From Pectobacterium sp. PL152 (lineage in GTDB: Bacteria > Pseudomonadota > Gammaproteobacteria > Enterobacterales > Enterobacteriaceae), in assembly GCA_021907015.1 (NCBI GenBank), contig CP091064.1, positions 372,001 through 436,000 on the forward strand: 64,000 bases of DNA, written 5' to 3'. The translations under genes were made by a program, and so were the position numbers. Every line of letters begins with the position of its first letter. The stretch's first letter is position 1. Shown one piece after another: positions 40,815 through 58,142 of this stretch. Below the pieces are notes generated by a model. The model was not told where the DNA came from and did not search any database. It was given only the letters and a program-made list of their open reading frames with translations.

Positions 40815-42235
40815 ACAACTCGCCCAAGAGTGCCCTGATGCCGTCGCTTTACAAGGTGACGGTCGGACATGGAGTTGGAAGCAATACCATGAAACCGTTA
40901 TGGCGATTGCAGAGCGCTTAACGTCACTCGGTATAAAGCGCTTAGCACTTGAACTAGAAAATAGTCCAGAGTGGGCCATGATCGATCTGGCTTGTCTTGT
41001 TAGCGGGATTGTGATCGTCCCCATTCCCCCTTTCTTCACCGTCGGACAAAAGACGTGGGTAATGTCGTCCGCGTCTATTGATGCACGGATCGGTAGCGCG
41101 CCCCTGGCAGAGTGGCAGACCTGTGATTTCCCTCTAGGGCAACTGCAAACCCGAATCGTCGATGAACCGATTTCTCTGCCTTTTGGTACAGCCAAAATCA
41201 CCTATACCTCTGGCACTACAGGGGAACCGAAAGGGGTGTGCTTAAGCCTAAGCGGCATGGAGTGGACAGCTCAAACCCTTGCGAGTGAATTGCGCTCACT
41301 CCACTTACAAAAGCATTTGGTGACATTACCGCTCAGTATTCTGCTTGAGAATCTATGTGGTATTTACATCCCGCTGCTGCTGGGGGCTGAAACCGTGGTG
41401 CTGCCACCGTCACACATCGGTTTTGAAGGCTCCAGTCGGTTCAATGCGACGCAATTTTTACAGGCACTACTACGCTGGCGCCCTGAGAGTCTGGTACTGG
41501 TGCCAGAACTACTGCGTGTACTGCTACAGTTGCATCAGCAGGCTCAGGAAAGCACACAGTCATTGCGCTTCATTGCCGCAGGTGGCGGCAAAATCTCAAC
41601 CCAACTACTGGGACTTGCAGCCCAGAGTGGACTTCCCATTTTTGAAGGCTATGGACTGTCAGAATGCGGTTCCGTCGTGGCGCTGAATCGACCTGGCGCC
41701 ACACGGCAGGGTAGCGTCGGCAAAGCCTTGCCGAGCATCCAACTGGCGGTTGATGGTGACAGGCAACTGCTCGTGTCCAGTCCAGCCAATGCGCTAGGTT
41801 ATCTGGGGGCCCTCACCTTCATTGACGGTAGCGACAGGCGATCTCGGCAGCGTCGATGATGATGGCTTCATCTATATTCAGGGCCGCATGAAAAACGTGC
41901 AAATCAACGCCTTTGGCCGCAATTTTTCCCCTGAATGGCCAGAAGCGGAGGCCATGGCCTGTCCCGCAGTCCGCCGCATTGTGATTTTCGGTGAAGGATT
42001 AGTGCGTAATGTGGCACTGGTCGACGCGTTTGACGGGCAACAGGAGCTCGCACGGGAACAACTGATGGCGCTTTCTGCACAGTTGCCAGATTACGCGCAA
42101 CTGCACCGATTACTGTTTACCCATACGATTTCATCACCCGATATGTTAACGGCCAATGGTCGTCCTCGCCGCAATGCCATATGGCAAACCCTACAACATC
42201 AGATACTCACCCGTAGTGAGGAGGAGCAACAATGA
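40795..42235 (+). CDS. AMP-dependent acyl ligase (ANL superfamily; one frame break)
   Basis: About 479 residues after removing one G from the run 41805-41809. The phosphate-binding motif is ITYTSGTTGEPKGVCLSLS near residue 135, the aromatic/adenine motif GYGLSECGSV, and the hinge Asp TGDLGSVDDDGF with GRMKN after it. The usual acyl-CoA synthetase or acyl-AMP ligase reaction activates a carboxylic acid with ATP. The C-terminal subdomain is short, as in fatty acyl-AMP ligases, and a clear catalytic Lys near the end is not obvious (GRPRRNAIWQ occupies that place). AGGAGA precedes the start. The natural acid is unknown. Confidence 0.8.
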
Positions 42236-42881
42236 ACTTCTATCAACAATTACAAAATAAAACAACGACTGAACGTCAACAGTTGCTTTCGTCTCCGACT
42301 ATCGCCCGTTGCCTCGATGGCAACATTTCACGCGAGATGTATATCGAGTTTTTGACCCAAGCGTACTACCACGTCAGCCATACCGTCCCATTATTGATGT
42401 GTGCAGGTAGCCGCCTCCCTCCATCGCATGAATCTATGCGCGGTGCAATTTCTGAATATATCGAGGAAGAATACGGCCATCAGGAGTGGATTCTGAATGA
42501 TATCCGCGCCTGTGGCGGAGATGCAGAAAAGGTCAGATTAGGGACGCCCGGCTTGCCCATTGAAATGATGATTGCCTTTCTTTATCACCGCATTGAACGT
42601 GTCAACCCCATGAGCATCTTTGGCATGGTGTGGGTGCTGGAAGGCACCAGCGTGTCTATTGCGTCCGCCATTGCTACACGAGTGGAACAGGCACTGAGGC
42701 TACCAAAAGAGGCAACCACCTATCTGCGTTCTCACGGCGAGCTAGACCAAGATCACCTGAAATTTTTGCCTTGCTGATGAATACCGTCACGGATAAGCGA
42801 GATCATGATGCCATTGTTCACACGGCTCACCGCGTTTATCACCTGTACACACAGATGCTCAATCAACTGGGGAATGGCTAA
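42232..42881 (+). CDS. Heme-oxygenase-fold diiron protein (TenA/UndA-like; one frame break)
   Basis: About 216 residues after adding a T to the run 42763-42767. All-helical protein with candidate metal ligands in the pattern of heme-oxygenase-like diiron oxidases: His in AYYHVSHTVPLLM, Glu-x3-His in EEEYGHQEWILNDI, Glu in WVLEGTSVSIAS and Asp-x3-His in ELDQDHLKF. Relatives decarboxylate or oxidise fatty acids and amines (UndA makes terminal alkenes). TenA enzymes lack this ligand set. The start overlaps the ligase stop as ATGA. An oxidative step on the acyl product of the preceding ligase is a reasonable guess. Confidence 0.72.
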
Positions 42882-43688
42882 AGTGAACCTGCATAATAAG
42901 ACAATACTGCTGACAGGCGCGAGTGGCGGAATTGGTCAGGCACTCGCACACGCCTTAGCGGAAAAGGGGCAAACCTCTACCTTGTAGGACGTAATGAACA
43001 GGCGATGCAGCGTCTGCAACAGCAGTTGCCCCGTCCAGAACAGCACTGCATCGCTCTGATGAAAACCTATTCAGAGATTGAAATCATTACCCTTGCAGCC
43101 AGATTTAATGAAAACCATAAGCTGGACATCCTCATTAATAATGCAGGATGCAGCCATTTTGCGTTGTTTGAACAGCAATCTTTCGATGATATTCGTGAAC
43201 AAATCCGGACCAATATTGAAATTCCCACATTACTCACTCGCACATTGTTAAAGAAATTGAGTCAACAAAGCATTGTCCTCAATATCGGTTCTATCTTTGG
43301 GGAAATTGGGTATCCCGCATGGAGCGTCTACTGTGCCACAAAAGCCGCTATGCATCGTTTTTCCGAAGCCCTAAGCCGCGAGTTACAGGGTAGCGGAATT
43401 TCTGTACTGTATGTCGCCCCTCGGGCAACAGAAACCGCACTCAACAGCGAAGAGGTCTATGCACTGAATCACAAGCTCGGTAACCGTCACGATTCCCCAG
43501 CCTTGGTTGCTACCCAAATTGTCCGTCTCCTTGAAACAGAACAAAAACGATACCGTTTTGGCGTCATGGAACGGCTGTTTGTCAAAATGAATGCCTGGTT
43601 TCCGGCGCTCGTTGACCGAGCACTGAACAAAAAATTACCGGTCATTCAGGCGTTCGCTCGAGGCAAAGTCAGAGGAGGAAATAAATGA
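42874..43688 (+). CDS. Short-chain dehydrogenase/reductase (one frame break)
   Basis: About 271 residues after adding a G to the run 42966-42969. The Rossmann cofactor motif is TGASGGIGQALAHAL, then DILINNAGCS (NNAG), the catalytic Ser in LNIGSIFGEIG, and YCATK with the catalytic Tyr and Lys. A C-terminal extension (ERLFVKMNAWFPALVDRALN) is amphipathic and resembles membrane-associated lipid SDRs. The start overlaps the upstream stop by eight bases. Probably reduces or oxidises the pathway intermediate; substrate unknown. Confidence 0.82.
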
Positions 43689-44311
43689 GAACACGCAATA
43701 TGCTGGTGATCACATTCGCAAGCGCGGTGTCAGTGTCTGTGCAAGCAAATACATCCCTGAGTGCATTACAAAACACGTGGTCCGTTTGTCAGTATCAGAC
43801 TCTGGAAGCACAGAGAGAAGGATGTTTTAGCACACTAAGCCAGCAAGCGCATGACGCGAGCCGTGCCAAAAACGATAACGATGCAACGCTGTTAATTTGG
43901 TCAGGTATTATCGATAGCAGTTGGGCTGGCGCAAAAGGCGGCTTGGGTGCTCTCAGTCTGGTTAAACAGGCTCGCACATCGCTTGAAAAAGCGATCGCTA
44001 TTGACCCCAATGCGCTTGATGGTTCGGCCTGGACGAGCCTCGGGGTACTTTACTATCAGGTTCCCGGTTGGCCCGTCGGTTTTGGTGACAAGAAAAAAAG
44101 CCGACGAGATGCTAAAAAAGCGCTGACGCTCAGTCCTGATGGCATTGATGCCAATTATTTTTATGGTGACTTTCTGCTGAAAGAAGGAAAAGTCGGTGAG
44201 GCGAAACGTTATCTGGAAAAAGCACTTCACGCTCCGGCTCGGCAAGGGCGTGACATTGCCGATAATGGTCGTCGCCGAGAGATAGGAAACGCGCTGGCAA
44301 GCATTCAATAA
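43685..44311 (+). CDS. Secreted TPR protein closing the hemolysin-like operon
   Basis: A 208-residue intact protein. A signal peptide (MLVITFASAVSVSVQA) predicts export to the periplasm. TPR-like helices follow: TSLEKAIAIDPNALDGSAWT, SRRDAKKALTLSPDGIDANY and AKRYLEKALHAPA. Two cysteines early in the mature part (SVCQYQTLEAQREGCFS) could form a disulfide. The start overlaps the SDR stop as ATGA, so it belongs to the same operon. A scaffold or assembly role is possible; I know no characterised homologue. Confidence 0.75.
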   Translation: MRTRNMLVITFASAVSVSVQANTSLSALQNTWSVCQYQTLEAQREGCFSTLSQQAHDASRAKNDNDATLLIWSGIIDSSWAGAKGGLGALSLVKQARTSLEKAIAIDPNALDGSAWTSLGVLYYQVPGWPVGFGDKKKSRRDAKKALTLSPDGIDANYFYGDFLLKEGKVGEAKRYLEKALHAPARQGRDIADNGRRREIGNALASIQ

Positions 44312-44402
44312 CGCCCCTGCTGGCAGATAGCGTTAAACCACGAGTCCGTACCAACCATTTTCTGTGGTAAAGGGAACTGTTGGTTCTCTTCAGGGGCTGA
44401 TT

Positions 44403-44434
44403 GGAAGCGGGCATGATTTCTCAAGCCCGCTTCC
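44403..44434. terminator. Hairpin after the five-gene operon
   Basis: GGAAGCGGGC (44403-44412) and GCCCGCTTCC (44425-44434) form a perfect 10-bp stem with a 12-base loop, 90 bases after the last stop codon. The T tract is poor (ATTT nearby), so termination is plausible but not certain. The remaining bases to 44568 hold no gene. Confidence 0.5.
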
Positions 44435-44568
44435 GAAGACGCTATTTAACATAGCCTCTGAACAAGTTTTGCCCCGTTTCGATGGTCACACCACCGTGTC
44501 ATGTACGTCAGGTAATCCCCCTCGCCTGCTTGTCACTATAGCAAGGCAGACCCACTCCCGTTCAGGAT

Positions 44569-45576
44569 TCAGTGCTTATTTCCATAGGCCAACGCCAGCT
44601 TGGCGTAGAAATCTTCCAGCGTGAAGCGGGCATCGACGGCGTTATATACCCGAATTTGACGAGCATTTTCCTGAGGCGCATAGGTTAGATCGTCGTTTAA
44701 CTGTGGCGCATTGACCAGCGTGTAATGGTATTCGTGGTCATCCAGCAACAGAGATACCGAGGGGTTATCGCCCAAGACCCACACTTCGCTTTTCGGCCAG
44801 GGAACATCCTTAATGGTTTCAGAAATCGCACGATTAAACTCGATCAGCTGTTGCCACAGGTACTCTCCGACCTTCCCTTGCGGCTTCACGCGTACGGCAA
44901 GCTCAGACAGCGAGACGCGCACGGACATATAGACATTATGTGGAACCTGCCACAAAGGCACCTGAGACTTGAATACGCTGTTCGCCGCAACCGGATCGTT
45001 GAACATATTGTACTCCCAGCCCCCTTTCGGATAAGGCATGCCGCCAATCCACACCACCGTCATTTTGCTGGCAATCGTCGGTTCAGCCTGCAATGCAGCG
45101 GCGATATCCGTAATCGGCCCCATGACTAACACAAACAGCGGATGCGAATCGTCTTTAATGCTTCCTTGATCAGCATTTGCGCCCCTTCACTCAACGCAGG
45201 CGCACCACCGTCGGCTTTCAGCGCTTGCGTCGCACCGCGATAAACGGGAATGTCCGTTTTTCCCATTACGTTCATCAGCCGCTGGAGCTCGTGGTAGCTC
45301 TCCATCATGCTGTTTTTCTCCATCGCGTTTCATTAACGGCGCAGTACGGGAGTAGTGGGCGGCAATTAACCCTTTCACCTGCATCGTCGGCGTCAGCACC
45401 GCATGGGCAACGGCAAAATCATCATCAGCCTCGTTTTTCGCATCGGCGCTGATGATGACGCGAATCTGCTTATGATCGGCAACATCAAAAGGTGAGGTTT
45501 GCGCCTGCGCGGTGAACGCGCTGAGGAAAGGCAATGCCACGATCAACATGGCGAAACGGGAAAAATATCTGCGCAT
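44569..45576 (-). CDS. Secreted nucleoside hydrolase-like protein (two frame breaks)
   Basis: About 335 residues after removing one base from the T5 run 45313-45317 and adding one to the T3 run 45154-45156. It starts MRRYFSRFAMLIVALPFLSA, a clear signal peptide. The mature part resembles the inosine-uridine nucleoside hydrolase fold: VIISADAKNEADDDFAVAHA (Asp-rich calcium site), PVYRGATQAL, and VLVMGPITDIAAAL with TVVWIGG. Export is unusual for this family but known in several groups. It probably cleaves ribonucleosides or a related N-glycoside in the periplasm; substrate unproven. Confidence 0.72.
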
Positions 45577-45642
45577 AGAGGTGATTATCCTTAACGGGGC
45601 TTGGCAGTCATTGGTATGGCAGCCTGACAATGCAGACTGCCA

Positions 45643-46897
<1,255 letters not shown>

Positions 46898-46962
46898 TCA
46901 TCGAGTCTGTTTTTGCTAAATGTAGCGGCACCGCCGAAGCGGTGCCGACGTGGTGACAGGTA

Positions 46963-48694
<1,732 letters not shown>

Positions 48695-48811
48695 TTATAA
48701 AATTTTTGTAAAATCTACATGACCGTTTATATGATTTAATGGCTAGTTCATTCCCTCCCGTTTCATCTTATTCCCCTGCCATCTTTCCCATGGATAGTAA
48801 AAAATAGAGTT

Positions 48812-48852
48812 CGCATTCATTCCAGATCTTATTTGCTCTGAGAATGAATGCG
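48812..48852. repeat. Inverted repeat between bglA and porin gene
   Basis: CGCATTCATTC (48812-48822) and GAATGAATGCG (48842-48852) are exact complements with a 19-base loop, 24 bases past the bglA stop. No T tract is present; it may be a processing or 3'-stabilising hairpin that sets lower porin expression. Confidence 0.5.
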
Positions 48853-48876
48853 TAAATGACTCATCGATGCGATGGT

Positions 48877-52207
<3,331 letters not shown>

Positions 52208-52220
52208 CTATCCTTAATGC

Positions 52221-52345
<125 letters not shown>

Positions 52346-52393
52346 AACAGACTTAAATATCAATAATTTAAGATTGCCAGTTCTGTTTGAGAC

Positions 52394-52446
52394 AAAAAAA
52401 CCTAAATCGTTTTTCCCAATACACATTGAGAAAACGATTTAGGTTT
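52394..52446 (-). terminator. BglG-controlled terminator before bglF
   Basis: On the minus strand AAACCTAAATCGTTTT pairs with AAAACGATTTAGGTTT around a short loop and is followed by seven Ts (52394-52400). Its 5' arm overlaps the last bases of the RAT sequence, so binding of BglG to the RAT would exclude the terminator. Confidence 0.9.
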
Positions 52447-52483
52447 TGCCTGCCCGCCGAGACCAGCCTGACAGTAACAATCC
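52442..52483 (-). promoter_or_regulatory. RAT antiterminator site before bglF, with expanded loop
   Basis: The minus strand starts GGATTGTTACTG and ends GCAGGCAAAACC, the conserved halves of the BglG-binding RAT element. They are separated by 18 bases, in place of the usual five or so, and these bases can form a small extra stem (GCTG/CGGC). The site overlaps the terminator. Confidence 0.8.
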
Positions 52484-52638
52484 TGCTTGTTTGTCAGCGC
52501 GACTTACGCACTAACAATAAAAACGTACTTCATCTGATAATTTGCTTTCCACATACTTTATGCTTTCACTTTCACCGTGTGCAAGGATATTTACCTTATC
52601 ACACGGCTATTTTGTGGCGAAAAGCAAATTAGCAGAAA

Positions 52639-53502
<864 letters not shown>

Positions 53503-53516
53503 TCAAACCCTGAAAC

Positions 53517-53557
53517 AAAAAACCAGACACCCGTAACAAGAACGAGCATCTGGTTTT
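53517..53557 (-). terminator. Leader terminator before bglG
   Basis: On the minus strand AAAACCAGA (53549-53557) pairs with TCTGGTTTT (53519-53527), with T residues continuing to 53517. It overlaps the 3' end of the adjacent RAT site and ends 18 bases before the bglG start, giving autoregulation by antitermination. Confidence 0.87.
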
Positions 53558-53580
53558 GCCTGCTTACGCAGTAACAATCC
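53552..53580 (-). promoter_or_regulatory. RAT antiterminator site before bglG
   Basis: A 29-base element, GGATTGTTACTGCGTAAGCA then GGCAAAACC on the minus strand, an almost exact match to the E. coli bgl RAT with a four-base apical loop. It overlaps the leader terminator. Confidence 0.92.
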
Positions 53581-53856
53581 GCAATAGCAGGTAAACTACC
53601 ATCTACCTTTATCTTCTCAAGAAGCATGACACAAAAACGTGATACGGATCGATAGAAAAGCGTGCAGCTTACACGCATTTTCTTTATTTATTGCCAGCCG
53701 TTACAAGAATCACCCACTTGCTTTCGTTCACCGTAATATCGCATTCATACCGCGGATTTGTTAGGCAGTTGCGCAACAAAGTTGGGTAAAAACACCAAAT
53801 CGATCAATTTTTTGCGTAAACGCGACAAAATATTCAATTTCATACCTTTTACCACC

Positions 53857-53916
53857 TTGTTTCTCGTCGCTTAATAACTATAATACGGAACGTCGTTTCA
53901 ATTGAATGGTTTCAGC
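53857..53916 (+). promoter_or_regulatory. pykF promoter with Cra (FruR) site
   Basis: TTGTTT (53857-53862) and a perfect TATAAT (53879-53884) are 16 bases apart. Just downstream, TGAATGGTTTCAGC (53903-53916) matches the Cra consensus (TGAAWCSNTTCA-like) and would repress from that place, as known for E. coli pykF. The 53585-54141 gap also holds the bglG promoter on the minus strand, which I could not pin down. Confidence 0.65.
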
Positions 53917-54141
53917 TAAACAACGTGCCACTATCAATAACATTATTATCAACGGCATCGCCAACGCGACTCCCGCAAATCTTATGCGACGAGCGGTTGC
54001 GCACTTCATCACCCATTCATTACGACCATCTATACTTACCTTTTCTATACTGTTTCCTCATACATTCTTTCCAGCGGCTTGCCTCGCATCGCCACTGGTT
54101 CACTCGTTTTTTTATCCATCACAACTTGTAGAAACTATCGT

Positions 54142-55554
54142 ATGAAAAAGACAAAAATTGTTTGTACCATCGGGCCGAAAACAGAGTCAGAAGAAATGCT
54201 TGGCAACCTGCTGTCTGCCGGCATGAATGTTATGCGCCTGAATTTCTCTCACGGGGATTACGCAGAACACGGTCAACGCATCAAGAACCTGCGTGCCGTT
54301 ACGGAAAAAACCGGCAAGAAAGCCGCTATCCTGCTTGACACCAAAGGCCCAGAAATCCGCACCATGAAGCTGGAAAACGGCGCTGACGTAACATTGACCG
54401 CGGGTCAAACGTTCACGTTCACCACCGATCAGAGCATCGTGGGCAACAAAGATCGCGTCGCCGTCACGTACGCGGGCTTTACTGAAGACCTCAGCGTCGG
54501 CAACACCGTTCTGGTTGATGACGGTCTGATCGGTATGCAGGTTACGGCAATCAACGGTAACGACGTTGTCTGTAAAGTACTGAACAATGGCGATCTGGGC
54601 GAGAATAAAGGCGTCAACCTGCCTGGCGTTTCTATCCAACTGCCTGCACTGGCTGAAAAAGACAAACGCGACCTGATTTTCGGTTGCGAACAAGGCGTCG
54701 ATTTCGTTGCAGCCTCCTTTATCCGTAAGCGTTCCGACGTTGAAGAGATTCGCGCTCACCTGAAAGCACACGGTGGCGAGCACATCCAGATCATCTCCAA
54801 GATCGAAAACCAGGAAGGTCTGAACAATTTCGACGAAATTCTGGAAGCGTCCGACGGCATCATGGTTGCTCGTGGCGACCTGGGCGTTGAAATCCCGGTT
54901 GAAGAAGTGATCTTCGCACAGAAAATGATGATCGAAAAATGTAACCTGGCACGCAAAGTGGTGATCACCGCGACGCAAATGCTGGATTCCATGATCAAAA
55001 ACCCACGCCCTACCCGCGCTGAAGCTGGCGACGTGGCGAACGCTATCATCGACGGCACCGATGCCGTTATGCTGTCTGGCGAAAGTGCGAAAGGTAAATA
55101 CCCGCTGGAATCCGTTACCATCATGGCAACGATCTGTCAGCGTACAGATTCTGTGATGAAAAGCCGTCTGGATACCATCAAGACTCCTCCGGTTCTGCGT
55201 ATCACTGAAGCTGTCTGCCGTGGTGCAGTCGAAACGGCAGAGAAACTGGATGCTCCGCTGATTGTGGTTGCGACCAGCGGCGGTAAGTCTGCCAAGTCTA
55301 TCCGTAAATACTTCCCGAACGCCCGTATTCTGGCGCTGACAACTAACGAAGTCACCGCGCGTCAGCTGCTGCTGAGCAAAGGCATTGATACGCTGCTGGT
55401 GAAAGAAATCGCGTCTACCGATGATTTCTACCGCATCGGTAAAGAAGCGGCGCTGAACAGCGGTTATGCGCAGGCTGGCGACGTTGTGGTGATGGTCTCT
55501 GGCGCACTGGTTTCCAGCGGCACCACCAACACCTCTTCTGTACACCGCCTCTGA
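54142..55554 (+). CDS. pykF: Pyruvate kinase I
   Basis: A 470-residue cytoplasmic glycolytic enzyme making pyruvate and ATP from phosphoenolpyruvate; the type I form is activated by fructose 1,6-bisphosphate. Starts [20 protein letters not shown]. Substrate and metal motifs: [33 protein letters not shown] and the signature [15 protein letters not shown]. Length equals E. coli PykF. A frame open upstream to 54079 has no ribosome-binding site or homology. Codon use is strongly biased, as expected of a highly expressed gene. Confidence 0.97.
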   Translation: MKKTKIVCTIGPKTESEEMLGNLLSAGMNVMRLNFSHGDYAEHGQRIKNLRAVTEKTGKKAAILLDTKGPEIRTMKLENGADVTLTAGQTFTFTTDQSIVGNKDRVAVTYAGFTEDLSVGNTVLVDDGLIGMQVTAINGNDVVCKVLNNGDLGENKGVNLPGVSIQLPALAEKDKRDLIFGCEQGVDFVAASFIRKRSDVEEIRAHLKAHGGEHIQIISKIENQEGLNNFDEILEASDGIMVARGDLGVEIPVEEVIFAQKMMIEKCNLARKVVITATQMLDSMIKNPRPTRAEAGDVANAIIDGTDAVMLSGESAKGKYPLESVTIMATICQRTDSVMKSRLDTIKTPPVLRITEAVCRGAVETAEKLDAPLIVVATSGGKSAKSIRKYFPNARILALTTNEVTARQLLLSKGIDTLLVKEIASTDDFYRIGKEAALNSGYAQAGDVVVMVSGALVSSGTTNTSSVHRL

Positions 55555-55573
55555 TCCCAACCATCAGATCGGT

Positions 55574-55601
55574 AAAAAGCGCCTTAATGGCGCTTTTTTT
55601 A
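55574..55601 (+). terminator. pykF terminator
   Basis: AGCGCC (55578-55583), a five-base loop and GGCGCT (55589-55594) are followed by seven Ts and preceded by As, a textbook intrinsic terminator 20 bases after the stop. Confidence 0.92.
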
Positions 55602-55813
55602 TATTCTGAAACGACTTCCTACAGTGCGATAACCTAATTAATGCGTTTGCGTAACATGCCATTTAATAGCCTAAAGCCTCGGAGTTATCCGATAAAAATA
55701 GCACTGTTTTCCTTACTTTTTTAATGAATATGTAAAACTCGCTGTTTCTTTGAGCGAACGATCAAAATTAAGCATGTTCTCATCAAAAATTTATTCTCAT
55801 TAGAAAAAAGTTT

Positions 55814-56104
<291 letters not shown>

Positions 56105-56123
56105 TCGAACTGGTTAAGTAGTG

Positions 56124-56153
56124 AAAATGGCGCACATTGTGCGCCATTTTTTT
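56124..56153 (+). terminator. lpp terminator
   Basis: ATGGCGCAC and GTGCGCCAT form a 9-bp stem with a 3-base loop, preceded by As and followed by seven Ts, 20 bases after the stop codon. Confidence 0.93.
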
Positions 56154-56282
56154 GCCTGCGTTTTACGCTTTCAGCTTTCCCTTTCAATCCCTTTTTCGCC
56201 TGTTCAAGCCTATTCATCCTTCCACTCTATCCCTGAGCGAGCACAGATGCGCCTGAACGCATCTGGCCGCGTTATTTCATTA

Positions 56283-57305
56283 TTACCGAGCGGTGGTACT
56301 GATAGCCGTGATCGGCGCAGCCTGATGCGTTCCAGACGCTTCTGGGGCTGATTCCACCGGTGGCTGATAAGTATTGATATCTTGCCCTACGCTCACCACG
56401 ATTGGCATACCTGAGCGACGCACAATCGCATCAGCAACCGCTTTACTGTCCGTCTCTGCATCTTTAACAAACGTCTGCGTCTTCGCCGTCAGCGGAATTG
56501 GCATGGTTTGCGGATCGTCCTTATCGGTCTTGGATAAAGGCTGATGCACTTCAACGTAGCGTTTGCCGTCCGGTTCAACGGAGGTTTTAATCGCATCGTT
56601 AACAATCTGCACTCGCGTACCGACTGGCACGTTGTCGAACAACGCCTTAATGTCATCCGGACGCAGACGAATACAGCCAGAGCTCACGCGCATGCCGATG
56701 CCGAAGTCAGCGTTCGTACCGTGCAGCAGATACACGCCGCCGTGTGCAGACAGACGCAACGCATGTAACCCCATCGGGTTATCCGGGCCGGCCGGAACGA
56801 CAGCTGGCAGCTTAATGCCCTGCTCTTCAAGATAATGCTTGCGGATGTTTGCCGTTGGCGTCCAGGTCGGGTTCTCACGCTTCTCACTCACGCTGGTCGT
56901 CATTAGTGGCGTATTGCGCCCCAACTGACCAATGCCGATCGGGTACACAATGACGGTATTCTTCCCTTTCGGGTAGTAGTAGAGGCGCAGCTCCGCCAGA
57001 TTGACCACAATACCTTCACGCGGGGTATCCGGAAGCAGCATTTGCGTTGGGATGGTGAGCGTGGAACCCGCTTTCGGCAGGTAAGGATCCACGCCAGGGT
57101 TCGCTTCCATCATGCCCAATAAACCAATCTTGAAATCCGCAGCAATAGCTTCCAGCGGACGCCCATCATTGGGGACCGTATAAGCGATATTCTCGCCGAT
57201 GAGGCGGCTATTTGGTGGCGGTAGCGGGTATTCCGTCGCTTTAGCGGTGGTGCTGGTCAGGTATGCCGCGAAAGCCATACCAAGTAAAGTTAACGCGCGT
57301 TTCAT
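56283..57305 (-). CDS. ldtE: L,D-transpeptidase (ErfK/YnhG family)
   Basis: A 340-residue periplasmic enzyme. Signal peptide MKRALTLLGMAFAAYLTSTT, then a LysM-like region (NIAYTVPNDGRPLEAIAADF). The YkuD catalytic domain starts GIVVNLAELRLYYYP and has the active site HGTNADFGIGMRVSSGCIRL with the catalytic Cys. Position between lpp and sufE equals E. coli ynhG/ldtE, so a 3-3 crosslinking role is most likely. The start at 57305 gives the signal peptide; a longer open frame upstream has none. A perfect hairpin at 56244-56265 follows the gene but lacks a T tract. Confidence 0.9.
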   Translation of the reverse strand: MKRALTLLGMAFAAYLTSTTAKATEYPLPPPNSRLIGENIAYTVPNDGRPLEAIAADFKIGLLGMMEANPGVDPYLPKAGSTLTIPTQMLLPDTPREGIVVNLAELRLYYYPKGKNTVIVYPIGIGQLGRNTPLMTTSVSEKRENPTWTPTANIRKHYLEEQGIKLPAVVPAGPDNPMGLHALRLSAHGGVYLLHGTNADFGIGMRVSSGCIRLRPDDIKALFDNVPVGTRVQIVNDAIKTSVEPDGKRYVEVHQPLSKTDKDDPQTMPIPLTAKTQTFVKDAETDSKAVADAIVRRSGMPIVVSVGQDINTYQPPVESAPEASGTHQAAPITAISTTAR

Positions 57306-57619
57306 ATTAGATTCCCTACAATCAATAACATCTGGCTGTGTACCCAGAGTGCAGTATCCGGCTATACCTCTTGATCTGGTGTCAATGCGACTATTACTGC
57401 CACTCTCCACCGAACGTGGGTATATATTAGCATTGTTGTAACAAAAGAATATTTTATTTAAAAATCAAAGCATTGATATTCAATTCTTTACAAAGCAGAG
57501 TCAGCATAAAATTTAACGGGAAATAAATATACGGGACGAATTCTGAAATATCAGCGAGTTAATAAATAGGCCGGAAAACAATAACGTACCGTTGGTAAAA
57601 AACCGTAAATGTAAAAAAC

Positions 57620-57659
57620 AAAAAAACGCTGGACGTTTTTTCCGTCACAGCGCTTTTTT
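57620..57659 (-). terminator. suf operon terminator
   Basis: On the minus strand the arms GCGCTG and CAGCGT pair around a 15-base loop and are followed by seven Ts (57620-57626). It is 34 bases after the sufE stop. The opposite strand also has a T run, but no gene points to it from nearby. Confidence 0.8.
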
Positions 57660-57692
57660 ATACTTCAGGAAAGCAGAAAACAGGGAAGAGAA

Positions 57693-58109
57693 TTAAAGCA
57701 GTGCGGCGGCGTGCGCACGAATCGCGCGCAGCATGGCCTCAAGCCCCTGAGAGCGGGATGGCGTCAAATGTTGATTCAACGCCAGCGATTCAAAGAAAGG
57801 CCGCACATCCAGCTCAACTATCTCCTGCGCTGTCAGCCCCTGATACAGGCTGAAAACCACCGCAATCAGCCCTTTCACAATGGCAGCATCGCTGTCGCCG
57901 TGCAGAACGATAACGCCCTGCTCATCAGGCTGCGCCACAATCCAAACCTGACTCTGGCATCCCGAAATCAGGTTATCCGGATGACGCCATTCATCAGTCA
58001 GTGGATCAAGACGCTCCCCTAACTCGATGATATAAAGATATTTCTCTTCCCAGTCATTACAGCGCGCAAAATTGCGCGCCAGTTTCTGCGGTTCTGGCAG
58101 ACTCGCCAT
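57693..58109 (-). CDS. sufE: Sulfur acceptor protein SufE
   Basis: A 138-residue cytoplasmic protein that takes persulfide sulfur from SufS on its Cys51 ([13 protein letters not shown]) and hands it to SufBCD. Length equals E. coli SufE. Last gene of the suf operon, 33 bases after sufS. Confidence 0.96.
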   Translation of the reverse strand: MASLPEPQKLARNFARCNDWEEKYLYIIELGERLDPLTDEWRHPDNLISGCQSQVWIVAQPDEQGVIVLHGDSDAAIVKGLIAVVFSLYQGLTAQEIVELDVRPFFESLALNQHLTPSRSQGLEAMLRAIRAHAAALL

Positions 58110-58142
58110 GTTTTCCTCCCCGAACAGGATCGCGCGTGGCGC

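Noticed and set aside
53600..53720. CRP site for the bgl promoter
   Set aside because: Only a degenerate TGCGTGTAAGCTGCACGC stretch was found, with poor agreement to the CRP consensus.
54187..55560. A 457-codon open frame antisense to pykF, and similar long antisense frames over katG, ccmF and nrfA
   Set aside because: They mirror the strong codon bias of the sense genes, have no ribosome-binding site and show no family resemblance.
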